From Cryptomeria japonica (Eukaryota; Streptophyta; Pinopsida; Cupressales; Cupressaceae): DNA of 64,000 bases. The notes beneath the pieces were generated by a model, which did no database searches, was not told where the DNA came from, and saw nothing but the letters and a program-made list of their open reading frames with translations. The position numbers and the translations under genes were made by a program. This document shows, piece by piece, positions 33,151-44,909 of the stretch (position 1 is its first letter; the number at the start of each line of letters is the position of its first letter). Location of the stretch: assembly GCF_030272615.1 (NCBI RefSeq), contig NC_081406.1, positions 394,900,439-394,964,438 on the forward strand, written 5' to 3'.

Positions 33151-34366
33151 TGTTTGCAATTGGAGGAATTGATTATGTGTTGAATTGATGTTTTGTCATT
33201 GATGGCAACAATGACTATTTTGGTTGTTTATCAGCTTTTGGTAGAGTGGTTGGTTTATGTCATTGATCTAGTATGCTTTGGTATTCTTTGGTTTGTGGAT
33301 CTGGTTTGGAGTTATTCATGCTATTCAAATGGTTATCATGATCAGTCGGTTTGGGATTTGATGACTCAGGAGCTATCATTTGTTCTAGTAAGCCTTTTGG
33401 TCACCAGGAAGGGTTCTACTAGCAGAGCTTTGTTGAATATCTTTTGATGCACGTGATAAGTGGTGTTGGTGCGGCTTCTAGATGGCTTTTGGGATGTTTT
33501 TGGTTATCTTGTTTGTGTTCCTATTGATTGGTGGTGTTGGATTTTGGTCTGGACCTAATGCTATCTTATTCAGCTAGGTTATGGACTGGTTTATGTAACG
33601 TGTTTGTGGATGATCCTGATGCATTACCGGTTGGGTTTATTGATTGGATTATGTTGTTTCAGTCTTAGGCTGACTTGGTTGATCATTGGATTGTGGGTTT
33701 ATGTTATGGATTTATTTTATTATCTTTTAGGTGGTTGACCTAATTGTTTATGTCCTGAATTGGTATAAATATGATGTAAGATCTCTTTATAGATCATGGG
33801 ATTATGGTTATGGGATTATCTATGTGTGAATAAAGTTGTAATCATATGCAAAGATTTTAGGTTGATCACAGGTGACCAAATTGGGTTGGTGAAAGAGGTT
33901 TAAGACCTCTGGTACTGAGCTTAACCAAAATTGTACTCAGGTATAGGAGATGTTGTTCTTGTAGTTCATTCTTCTTCCGGATTGTAGTCTAGATTTATTT
34001 TTTAGTCAGTGAGGTTCCTTTTGTGATGAGTAGTGTGCTCTAGGTTGTTGGCCTTCTTGCATGTGTAGGCCCCTCTTATTGTAGTCACATACTTACTGTA
34101 GAAGTATTATCTGACTGTAGGTAGGCTTCCCATCATGTTTTTTTCCCTTTACCGAGTTTTCCACATACAAATCTTGGTGTTATCTTTTGTGGATGGTTGG
34201 TAAATGTTCTATGGTTTATATTTGTGCTTAACTGTTATATCTGCTATTCCAGTATTTGGTTTATGTATTCTAATAATAAGGTTTTAATTCTTAAAGTTCT
34301 ATAATCTATTGACAACTAATTCACCCCCCCTCTTATTTGTCCTTCAGTTATCTGAGTTGTCTAACA
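33151..34366 (+). mobile_element. Element D 3' LTR (1216 bp)
   Basis: Starts TGTTTGCAATTGGAGG and ends GTTGTCTAACA; candidate TATA box GGTATAAATATG at 33762-33773. It serves as the intact reference for the broken 5' LTR pieces. Confidence 0.92.
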
Positions 34367-34649
34367 TTATCTCTACACAAGTTGGTTGGTTTTGAGCTCT
34401 CAATTTGGATCACTAGCAAAGTTTCAGACCAGGAACAACCATTGTTGTTGATTTCTAGTGACCTAAAGGTAAGTGATCATATTTTTGAAGTGTTATAATA
34501 TTATTTTGAATTCATCTCTATCTATTTGCATTGTTGAGTTCATTATGTATTTCTCTGAGGAACTTACCCAAAAAATTGAATTTGAAATGACTTTCTTGCA
34601 CCCCTGAATCCGGAATCTAATTTTTGAATCTCCCTGGTTAACTAGGTTT
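34367..34649. other. No feature recognised
   Basis: About 280 bases flanking element D. No coding frame, repeat partner or structural signal is visible. Confidence 0.5.
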
Positions 34650-35900
34650 TTTTTTTGGTAAGTGCTATCTTTATGGGGATATCTCCCTATATTAAAATCA
34701 AACCAAGTTACATAGAGATTAACATCATATTTTCCTAACACACTAATCATTACATCTGACCTACATTATTAACAAACCCTCCTATGCTAGAGCTCACCCC
34801 CTCCCAAAACATAGAAAAACACATATCCTCATCCCCCTTACATATATTATAGAATGATGGCCAACTGCTCTCCAATTTTCATCACAACTCCAGTGGAAGC
34901 CTCCAAGAGCTAGTTATCCCCCCTATCGATCATACTCTAAAATGGAGCCAAGTTATTGTTTATCACTCCTACCCGATAAATCTCCCAAGCTTCTTCAATG
35001 GATGATATTTTCTATATCTTTTCTGCCTTATTCTTAACAACCTCCTCGTCCTCCTCCTTGAAACCAACATTCCCATCCTCCTTTGGATCATCCTTGGAGT
35101 CTGACAAAACATAGTTGTTGGTGTTGAAAAAGGTGAGAAACATGCTATCCCCCAAGTCATCCTCCTCCAGAATGGAATTGGCTATTGTGTGCCCATCAAC
35201 TACCCAAATGAACCCATCAATACTCTTGATGCACACCTCCCTAGAATCTAGAACATCTAACAGTGGGCTAATTACAGCCTCATCCACAAATCCATCACAC
35301 CAGTGCCTGCCTACACCAAACATGCATTCGACTAAGCTCTTCACCATGAAAAACTCTTTCATCTATATGGAATAACCATCTGCATTGCATTTGTAGAGTT
35401 TCATCTCTACATGTACAACTCACCCCAAAATGATGAACCATGCTTCCCCTATGATGACTCCTTTCCTCTACAACAAGCTTCCCAACATCTACCTCCAACA
35501 TGGCTCTCCCAATCAATCTGGATAACTTTCAGATCCATCTTCCCTCCCATTTATAGCCCAACTCCTTTTGGATTCTTCCATGGATAGCACTAGGAAAGGA
35601 AAAAGTACTATAAACCTATGTTCTAGACCCAAGAGATGTCCCTTCCAAATCACCCATAATCAACTTCGTGATACAACTATCAAAACTATAAAATGCCATA
35701 GTGGTACTAATATTCCTTATCTGTCTAAATCCCCTATCCAACTCCTATACATGCTCGATCATCTTTGCTCAACTTCCACCAATCCTATTCTTCGGATGAT
35801 CCTCCCATTTCCACATGATATCTCAAGTCTAAACTAGAGCATATCCTCTGGGGAAAATAACTATGGATGGTTAATGTTAACCAATCCCCTACCTTGGAAG
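34650..35900 (-). pseudogene. Retroposon-like remnant with A-tail and unidentified ORF pieces
   Basis: A run of about ten T at 34649-34660 (poly(A) on the minus strand) follows a LINE-style 3' end: TTTTAATATAGGGAGATATCCCC, then CTTACC and the A run. Upstream on the minus strand, frames at 35012-35362 (SREVCIKSIDGFIWVVDGHT, then an acidic tail) and 35295-35516 (LIGRAMLEVDVGKLVVEE) can be joined only with frameshifts. The second phrase is faintly like the RNA-binding N-terminal part of plant LINE ORF1 proteins, but I would not assign it. Confidence 0.3.
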
Positions 35901-36517
35901 CAGAGATGAATCTCCACCCTTCACAACACCTATCTCCCTTAATTTCAATATCTTCCTCAAAGGGAAAAATTGTGGTTCAAATTCGGTTCTTTTTATTTCT
36001 TTATTTTATTAAAAACATTCTTTTATTAAAACCTTTCATTCCAGATAGTGCTCACACATGTCTCTAAGTCTATTTTGGGGACTTTTTGAAGAAACCTATG
36101 TCCTTCACAACTTTGGCCCAGATTAGAGATTATGTTGTCAAGTAAAATTAATTAAATCTAGACTTAGAGTTAATTAAGTATACAATTTATAATAGTTAAT
36201 TGATTACTAGATAATGCTCAAACTTGTCTCTATTTCGGTGACTTTTTGAAGAAACCTTTGTCCTTCAGAACTTCGGGCCAAAATATAGCTTATGTCGTTG
36301 ATCTGCAATCATCCAATAGTCATTAAGTTGATTGATTAATTTAATATTTAAATCCAAGTAATGAATAAATGTATACTTTGTTTATTTCATTTTATTTGCA
36401 TGTATTTTTAGTTATCTATTGGTTAATTGTTGAATTAATTTGTAGATCTAGGGTTAGTGGTTGGATCTTTAGGGTTTACAAATAGGTCAATATTTAGCAT
36501 ACATAGATGTATGTACC

Positions 36518-36520
<3 letters not shown>

Positions 36521-36550
<30 letters not shown>
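36521..36550. repeat. (TA)15 microsatellite
   Basis: Thirty bases of uninterrupted TA dinucleotide. Confidence 0.95.
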
Positions 36551-36553
<3 letters not shown>

Positions 36554-36655
36554 TAATGTTATAAATGATTATGGATGTATTTATGATTCCTATATGTAAT
36601 AATTTTAATCCATATGCTTGTGAATATGATGCTATGGATTATGACCTAACCTTTA

Positions 36656-37100
36656 TGTTGAAAACACCACAAGATTGAGAGGGGGGTGAATTAGTCTAAA
36701 CCAAATCCTAAACTTCTTTAATCACAAGTACTTATCAATTATCATTAACAAATTAAACATCAATGCAAGATGAAACAAAAAACACCAAACACATGAAAAC
36801 CATAATTTTTACCTGGAAAACCTAGTGTGGGAAAAACCATGGTGAGAATCACACTCACAATATAAATATACTAAAAATTAAAATTGATGAATTTCATGTT
36901 TAATCCATCCTGCACTTTCTTTGATATCAATGGTTGAGATCTCTACGTGATTGCACATATAGATCAAGATGCTCTTTCACCTTAACTTTGCACCCTCGCT
37001 GCACACATGTCACATGGGCCCTGCTGACATCAGGCTTTTCTTAAGTAGACCAATAAGATTATGAATGTTGGAGGTCAATGGACACATCGAAAAGGGTTGG
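36656..37100 (-). mobile_element. Fragment of a copia-type LTR
   Basis: Starts TGTTGAAAACACC and continues with AGATTGAGAGGGGGGTGAAT and GGAAAAACCATGGTGAGAAT. These are the complements of the U5 and R phrases seen in the LTRs of A, C and D, so this is the 3' part of a minus-strand LTR. The other end is lost; no target duplication was found. Confidence 0.6.
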
Positions 37101-37910
37101 CCTAATCTATCCTCCTCATTAATTAAGTATACAATTTATAATAGTTAATTAGATAATGCTTAGACCGATCTCTATTCCAATGAATTTTTAAAGAAACCTT
37201 TGTTCTTCAGAATTTTGGGCCGAAATAGAGCTTATGTCATTGATCTATGATCATCCAACGGTCATTAAGTTGATTGATTAATTAATTACAGACTTATAGT
37301 TAACTAGCACTTGGAACTCATTATATGGATAGCTGAAAGAAAATTAAAGATAAAATTTAATGTAGTTTTAATATTACAAGTGAATAAAATAATCTAGTAT
37401 TTAAATCCAAGTAATGAATAAATTTAAAATAAAAAAGTGCCTCATTCGCACTTATAGAGGTGGAATTAATGTTGAATCATGTGGATTGATTGTACAACAA
37501 AGCTCAGACAACACATTGATGGTAGAGAATGGGGATAGAATTTGAAGAGGATGCAGACAAGGTGAAGAGGGCCTTACAAACTTTAATTGCGGCAAAATAC
37601 CTAGGAGGGGTGGATTCAATTTGGGAGTGGGTTATTCCAAGAGTGGGTTTCATCATTTCTGAAGGATTGGTGGAGCCTGTAGACCCACTACCCTTTGTTC
37701 ACTAGCAAGAGGATGAGTTGAATTTGAGATGCAGAAAGCTCGGAAGAAGAGGATGGGAGATGGGTATTAGGGTTTGTTTTAGAACTTGTAGGTCTAGAAA
37801 GTGACAATATGATAAACCCTAACAGTAAATAGTTGCGCAAGGCCAACACCCATTATAATATATTCTAGTTCCCCCCAAATAATGAAAGATTCACCAAAAT
37901 AAATCATTTG

Positions 37911-38865
37911 AACAATTTTTTTTATAAGTGAATAGATGGGTAGGGCTAGCACCCATTACATTAAGATTAAAAAAAATATACAACAGTATTTGGCTTGTAG
38001 CCAAAAATACATTCCCGGTAACATTTCTAATGACCACCCATAACAACCCATAACCCACAATACAAAGTTCAAGCATCAAAACAAAATGAAGCATCTGCAC
38101 CATACTTCGGGGCTAGGAGATATTCCCAGTCCACCTTGCCACCTCTGTAGCTTCACGTTCCTCCCTGACTTTCTTGGCTTGTAAAATGAGTGGGAAATCT
38201 TGTCCATAGTTAGCATGAGCTTCGCCTACTGCAATTTCCTCCACACCGTATCTATCATCCTCAATCCATTCCTCTCCACTCCCCAACTCTAGTGCCCTCA
38301 CAATCTCAGCTGCATCCTCCTCATCAATTTCACCTTCATCTACCAACCCTTCAGTGGTCAGGTAGTCCCAATTCCAATCGTCCTCCTAGAGTTCCTTGAT
38401 TTTGGTTGCATACATGAGGAAATTGATATTGTATAGTATATCACTCCTTCGTGCTTGCAACAACTATGCATCTTGTGTTTGCACAATCAAATATTTAAAA
38501 ACCCTACCAATGTAATAGTTTTGTGGGGGGGAATGAGGAGGTTTTCACCCACATTGTCAATGACCGCATCAATCTCACGCAAATATGCATGCTCGAACAC
38601 CATTTGGGTGAGTTTTTTTTATCTCACTCCTTGGAAACCCTGAATATAACAACATGGCAAGAAAAAAGGCCGGAATATCTGAACTAACCCTATTCCTATA
38701 ATACGCTATCAAAAACTCCAACCATAGAACTACCTTGATCGCATGCATTATGTACGGGTGGTGATTCACTGAGACCCCCCCTAACCATTTATCGGTGACT
38801 TCACCTACAAACGCTATTTGTGGTTTCATTACCCTAAGCATAATTGTCATGTCCATCACTCCCAC
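37911..38865 (-). pseudogene. Transposon-derived coding remnant, family uncertain
   Basis: Minus-strand pieces: 38575-38865 (VGEVTDKWLGGVSVNHHPYI, DIPAFFLAMLLYSGFPRSEI) and 38113-38346 (GEIDEEDAAEIVRALELGSG and an acidic stretch, EAHANYGQDFPLILQAKKV). The linking sequence contains RSDILYNINFLMYATKIKEL followed by a stop and DDWNWDYLTTEG, loosely like the C-terminal region of hAT transposases. Below it, near 37918-37990, is a LINE-style 3' tail (TGTAATGGGTGCTAGCCC, then an A run), so the unit could be a retroposon. I do not assign a family. Confidence 0.35.
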
Positions 38866-38879
38866 CTCTTTGTTTCCAA

Positions 38880-41800
38880 CTCAAACATGTAGTATGAAAA
38901 TACGGTAATACCCCAATGCCCAATTTAAAGGCATTCAATCAACTTCAATGCACACTTACCATAAGTTGCCTTGCACAATATATATTAATAGTATATATAT
39001 CTTGTTTTTTTCTAATTTTTGATACAAGTACATAAACCCACAAACAAAATTTCACTTTCACAAGAAATTTGTAAAGACAAATAACAAAACCATTGATATT
39101 ATTATTCATTTGAGATCAAGAAGTACATTCTATAGACTATATCTATAGTAATTGTCATGGCAGATCATAAACTAATTAATATTCTTGAAGGAGTATATAC
39201 ATTCTTCACTGTGGAAGACTCCACATTCTAACTTAGACACTACTACTATTCGCTTTTCCAAAAAGACCAAGATTCCCTCCAAAAAATTCTCTTAATTATA
39301 GCCTTGGAATTCCTTTTATAAGAGTAAGGAATGCAACAAGCTTCAAGTTGTATACAACGGTCATGTTCTCATTTGACATATGTTTGTTTTATACGCATGG
39401 AAATGATATATTACTAATATGAAACCTAAAATAGAATAGGATAACTTATCAAACCATATGACCAAAACTATCATGATACTATCATGGACCATGGTGAAGA
39501 ATAAAATACTGTTGAAATTCAACTGCTTGAGACGCACCACCATCACATTGTTGATAAATTTATGGATGCAAGATTCTAACTATAAAAACTAGAGTACTTT
39601 TATAGATGCAAGATTCTAGCTATAAAAACTAGTGGATGAGCTCCATAGATGGGTATTGTAATCAGAATAGGGGTCTGGCTTTAGTTATCAATTTTAACTA
39701 AACAATCTCTTTTATAGAGCTGACTTTTCCCTGTCCTTATTATTCTCCTCCCCGCTTCCTCCCGCTCTTAGGCTTCAGGAGATGAGAGGGAGAATGTAGG
39801 CAGCCAGGGAAAGGCCATCTGCAGCTGTAGATAGTCTTTGAAAACCAATTTAGGTACCTCCTCTAATTTGAAAACCCCTTTAGCTACAAACAAATATGTT
39901 GTGATGTTATAAACACAACCTTCCTGAAATATTTTCCACCTAGTGTCATTAAACCTATATCTTATGAACACACAAGAAATATCTACATATGGGCATTCCG
40001 TTTCTGATACTATTCTTGAACAAGTGTAGAGGGAAATATTTATAATGCTCCTTGATCAACTCAATTGCTACCAATTTATGAAAAATCTTAAAGCTCTAAA
40101 TTTAGAAGTTCTAAATATTCCTTTTAACCTTTTTGCCTTTCCAAAGAATTCGAACTCTCCATGCTGGCATGCAACTCTTCAAGCCACCTAATGAAATGAT
40201 CAAAACTCATCAGTCTACTATAATCATTTAATTGTCAATTGTATATTTTCTTCAAGAACAAGCTAACATCCATACCCATGCATCTCTTCATCAAAATGAC
40301 AAGCATAAAGTCCTCTGACATGAGGAGTGTTTTCTATGCAAAAAGATCTCTTAGAATTTGAGATGGAGATTTCATATGTGCTAAAAAGTACGTTTCTAAT
40401 TCCAATTGATATGCAATACACTTTCTATCTGGGTTATTTTCCAAAAAAATGTGAAAGATGCGCCTTAATTATTCTACATTTAATTGGACTTTGATTTTGA
40501 TGTATTTCTGAAACAAAGGAAATTGCACTTTGATTTTGATGTATTTCTAAAATAGATCTTGGAGTTGAATATGAGATCAAGAATGCAAACCCAAGCAACA
40601 AATAATTTCATAATAGCGAGTCACTTGAGCATCAATGCCTAGCATTAACACATTAGCACAACTTCATGTGTAGTTGCACAAATTATTCTTATAGATCCAT
40701 TGCATTACTCCAGACTTACAGTAACTTACAAATAGAATATAATTCCTTCCTTGAAGGAAATCCACATTCACACTACACAGTCAAACATTGACAATGATTC
40801 ACCATTCTTGTAATATCTAAAAGTACAAATGAAGACAATGTTAGCAACAATAGTAAATATACTAGCCTATTCATGAACTAATTGAAAAAATACTAAAAGA
40901 AAGTGTACATTCTTTCACCATGAAACCATCCTACACATTAGACAAGAGAAATCCCCATTTCTAGTTCTACTCTCTTCGAAGATGAGAAAATTATAGAATC
41001 CTTCTTTACGGCCTTGATATTCCTTTTATAATCATAAGGAATGCAACAAGCTATCAAAATTTTACAAGAATGTGTAACATGTATTGCAATGTCGTGAAAC
41101 CTCTAGGCCAGTATTCATGAAAGCTTTGTTTTAAAGACACATAAATCTTCCATGAATGTGAAATACCTTATGAGCCATGCCACTATCATGCATTTGTGGT
41201 TAGTGATATAGATAATACCAAGATACAAGATTCTCATTCGATTTCTTGGTAGGGGAGAACTTTGAGAGTTCTTGTCAAGTAGGGATGCTTGACTCCAAAA
41301 TCGCATCTCTTGTGTCTTCACCCAACTTTCTCTCTACATTCTACCCATTATAAGGGGGACATGAGGGTTGCCAAAGAGATTGGAATTATTTGCAACTATA
41401 GCCAAAGCCTACAGTTGCACTTGAGCCTTTTAATAACCCTATGGTTATCTTTGGCTATTTTAATAGCCCTCTAGCTATAAGGTAAGTCATCAATTTTTTT
41501 TACTTCATGGCATCTACAAACCTTCATCCATATCTCCTTATGCTAGAATTCAGCTGCACCTTCTATGCACTTCATTTTAAAAACCTCTGCAAGCAAAACA
41601 ACAACACTTCCTAAAAAAATATGTCTAGAAAATGTCTATCTTCTACATTCTAAAATGAAACATGCAAATGATATAACTTCTATCTTCTACATTCTGAAAT
41701 GCAACATGTAAATAATGACCCTATTTCTCGATTTGCGAAGTGGTGACAATTGACTATGAGGTCTATACTTTGGATTATTCCATATACTATATTAATCTGT

Positions 41801-42640
41801 GTGAGATGTACTTTTCTCTCATTCCACAAGAAAGATTTAATTCCAATAGTCCTGACACCTGTACATGACTCACAAACCTCAACATAGATTAATATTGGTA
41901 GCTTTTCATTGAATATTAAATATGTGGTATCCTCCATATTTTTCTTCCTCTGGCACACAATGTTTTGAGTTTTCTATGCAAAAGGATAGCACAAAATCCT
42001 CGATCAATATTTCATACATACCAAAAAGAGGCTTTCTAAAAGATTTCATATGGATATGCAGGACACTTACAACTAAAATGTGATGTGTTTGCTATATTAG
42101 TTTTTTTCTCCAATTAGTAATGGAAGATTAGCCTTAATTATTCTACAATTTTTATGTGATTGAAAACCAATCGCCAATGTAATTATTATTTTCCCCCAAA
42201 AATAATGAATGATTTGCCTTAATTTTCCACATTTTTTATTCAATATGAACAAAATCGCCAATGTCATTATTATTTTTCCCCAAAAATAATGAAATATTCA
42301 CCTTAATTTTTCAAAAAAATTCATGCAAAAGAAAAAGATTCACCAATAAAAATATTTTTTCTCAAAAAGAATGAAAGATTGGCCTTAATTTCTATACAAT
42401 TCTTACACAATTGAGAAAAAGTTGCCAACGGAATTTAATATTTTTTCCCTATTAAAAAAATTGCCAAAAAAAATTAATGTTTTCCCCCAAAATATTGAAA
42501 GATTCGCCAGGACTTTACCCAAGGAGGGTTTCTTAAAGTTTTCCCTGGTGCTTGATTCTGAAAATTACCTTGTCGATTAAATTGTTCTATCTCTATACAA
42601 TAGAAGGCTCCTCCAAAAAACCTAGGGCTGGAAAACAAAA
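38880..42640. repeat. Non-coding region with an old, diverged tandem duplication
   Basis: No gene. Matching landmarks in the same order suggest two diverged copies about 1.7 kb apart: TTCCTTTTATAA…TAAGGAATGCAACAAGC at 39312-39340 and 41014-41052; GTTTTCTATGCAAAA at about 40330 and 41970; GCCTTAATTATTCTACA at about 40461 and 42131. By-eye similarity is well below that of the LTR pairs, so it is older. Confidence 0.5.
42100..42510. repeat. Degenerate AT-rich tandem repeat, about six units
   Basis: Units of roughly 60-85 bases contain TTTTCCCCCAAAAATAATGAA, a GATTCGCCTTAATTTT-like phrase and ATCGCCAATG. Related single units occur near 37866 and 40436. Confidence 0.65.
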
Positions 42641-42693
42641 AAAAGGCTACCGAAGTAGAAAGTTGTTAGGAGAGTAAGTCAAAAAAATAGAAA

Positions 42694-43498
42694 ATGGAAG
42701 GGAGACATTCGAATCAGGACTTAATGGACAAACTCCTAGATTTTGGCCCTAAATCCAAAAGGTATTCCTCATTGAAATAAGAGGTGTTAGGATATAGATA
42801 TGAAGATTTGGGGGACATATGGACACCAATGAGAGGATATGAATTGGTATTATACCATTATAGAAAGAGAAATAGGGCAAAACCCATATGCAACCCATGG
42901 GTCTACAATATAGGGAAATTAGTAGTTCCCAATGTCTTTATGAGTGCTGACTTGATAATTGTGCTAACTAAAAACTATGATCCAAAAACCAAGATAATTT
43001 GTGACACTGTTGGGAAACCACTAGTACCTATAACTAGAGATTTCATGTCTAGGGTGTTTGATCTAGACTTAAACCTAGATCAACCAATTGATGTCACACT
43101 CCTAGAAATGAGTACTCTAGGCTTAAAGATGTATACAAGAGATGGATATTGTGTGCTCATAGACCAAAGGATGAAAACAACTTTAGGATATTTGAAGAAA
43201 ATGATGAGCCTCCATATGATTTAGATTTGTTTGGAGAATATTTCAGGTATACCTATTACTCCATTTGTCAAATTATGGGAATTGAGGCTGATTTTTTGAT
43301 GGATGTGGCACCCATAATATTGGTTACATATGTGAAAATGCATGATGCTCGACCTTTTGATTATATATCATTAATGGTAGATTAGAAAACCATGGGTTGG
43401 AGAGGATCAAGAATAACCTTAATGAAATTCATTTCAAACATTATTCTGTGTTGATGCATATGCTTGTGTGTTGGGAAATAAATGGGTCTATAGGATGA
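42694..43498 (+). pseudogene. Gag-like transposon ORF, frameshifted
   Basis: ATG at 42694 (MEGRHSNQDLMDKLLDFGPK), an in-frame TAA near 42778, then a long conserved-looking stretch: NPWVYNIGKLVVPNVFMSAD, GKPLVPITRDFMSRVFDLDL. A one-base shift near 43108 continues as EYSRLKDVYKRWILCAHRPK and DEPPYDLDLFGEYFRYTYYS, with another shift near 43390 leading to LERIKNNLNEIHFKHYSVLM and a TGA at 43496-43498. I believe this is a gag-like/transposon protein type widespread in gymnosperm repeats, but I cannot name a characterised family. No LTR of its own is visible. Confidence 0.55.
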
Positions 43499-43712
43499 AA
43501 ATATCAAAGTAATATAATATGATAGACATGGAATGAGGAAACCAGTGCAAATATGGACTTCCATATGGGATCAGAGGTGTTCATGGTCCCAATACTTGTG
43601 TTTTGAGGAATATTTTGTCAATCCTTTGTGTCAACTTCTCGGTCCATGTAATTATAGTTTTAACTCCAGAAATTCAAAATTTTCTCAGGCCCAAAGAATA
43701 TGATGAGTGACA

Positions 43713-44698
43713 TGTTGGAATCCAAGAACATTGAGAGGGTGGGATGAATTAGTGCTCTACCGGTAGGTGAATTTCTAAATTTATTGTTTATCAACCCGTT
43801 AACAGAATATAAAATTAAAGTGAATAAACAAATCAACACATAAAGCACCAGTACCATAACACCAATATTTTTATGTGGAAAACCCTATAAAGGGAAAAAC
43901 CATGGTGGGGCTGATACCCACAATATCTATATACTTGATCAAGGTATACAAATATTACATAAATGGGATTGCACATGCAATCAGGCTTACCGCCTAGAGC
44001 TTATTGCTCAAATAGAAGTCTCACTAACTTACACAACATTACAAAATGATTTCATACAAAATGAACTTATATAGTACATCTGACCATGCTGGATAAGTTC
44101 TGGTTTAAGCTCTGACAACCTCCTCTAAAATAGTTATTCTGATACTCTGTTCTGCTCTACCGGTTAGGATTGCACATGTGTAACTGTGCACAAATTCAAT
44201 CACTCATACACCAATTTGCATATTATCAATATCTGACTGATTCACATCTCAAATCATATATCCACTTACATGAAATCCATTGCTAAGATGATCTCCCTTA
44301 AATACCCTTGTAACTTATTTATCATGTCAGCCTCAAGATGAAAAATAAACTTGTCAGCTTCTGGATCATGAAGTATGTTGTGCATTATCCCGATGATCAT
44401 ATCTAATGTCAACCCACACTCTACCTTAAATTACTTCAAATATATTACCAGGTCCCAAAATACCTTAACCAGGTCCTATACTTAACCGGGTCCCAGATAT
44501 ACGTTACCGGTACCAAGACCAACCACTTAACAAGTGTAAAGAAAAGAGTGTATACTAGTTGGCCCAATCAAGACAAAAATATAAGACAATGATTCTAGAT
44601 GAGAAATACCAACACCTGAAGATGATTTGCCATCAATAACAACCCAAAATGTAATTTACCTCAAAAGGTGACTACTAGATGAGTGTCAATTGCCAACA
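43713..44698 (-). mobile_element. Element A 3' LTR (986 bp)
   Basis: Plus-strand reading begins TGTTGGAATCCAAGAACA and ends GTCAATTGCCAACA. It aligns along its length with 49754-50732. G-rich tracts in complement (CTCCCCCTGACC near 44757, ACTCCCCCTGTG near 44798, CCTCCCCCTTTAAC near 44846) lie in the adjacent internal region, the same serial polypurine pattern as in D. Confidence 0.9.
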
Positions 44699-44909
44699 AT
44701 CTCCCCCTTTGGCATTGATGGCAACATTCGTGTGAAAAATGATATTACCTCTGAGTGCTCCCCCTGACCTTTACATCCATGTAGCTATATAAATCTATAC
44801 ACTCCCCCTGTGATATCATTCATTATTCACTATACTCCTCCCCCTTTAACATCAATGACAAAGTGGGGTGCCCACCAAAAATGGTGTACACATATATACA
44901 AATTGGTTC

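Larger units (their letters stand above)
27854..34366 (+). mobile_element. Element D: degenerate Ty1/copia retrotransposon
   Basis: Right portion of the 5' LTR (27854-28492), Met-type primer site 28495-28505, gag, then protease-integrase-RT-RNase H in copia order, a 3' region with several G-rich tracts, polypurine tract 33139-33150 and the full 3' LTR 33151-34366. The left part of the 5' LTR is displaced: a piece is at 8321-8420 and the rest should lie left of the window. Target duplication expected as TTATC (34367-34371); its partner is not in view. Confidence 0.92.
35901..37860. repeat. AT-rich DNA with dispersed direct repeats
   Basis: The phrase GACTTTTTGAAGAAACC with CCTTCA and GGGCC occurs near 36079, 36239 and (diverged) 37181. 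A longer copy pair runs from TTAATTAAGTATACAATTTA at 36169 and 37120 through GTCATTAAGTTGATTGATTA and AAATCCAAGTAATGAATAAA (36350, 37398), with about 120 extra bases in the second. No coding frame. Confidence 0.7.

Noticed and set aside
39361-41958. Small minus-strand frames as genes
   Set aside because: Isolated, short, AT-driven frames with no partner in the duplicated copy.
42784-43385. Intact host gene
   Set aside because: Two frameshifts and an in-frame stop; sequence style matches repeat-encoded proteins; no intron or promoter structure visible.
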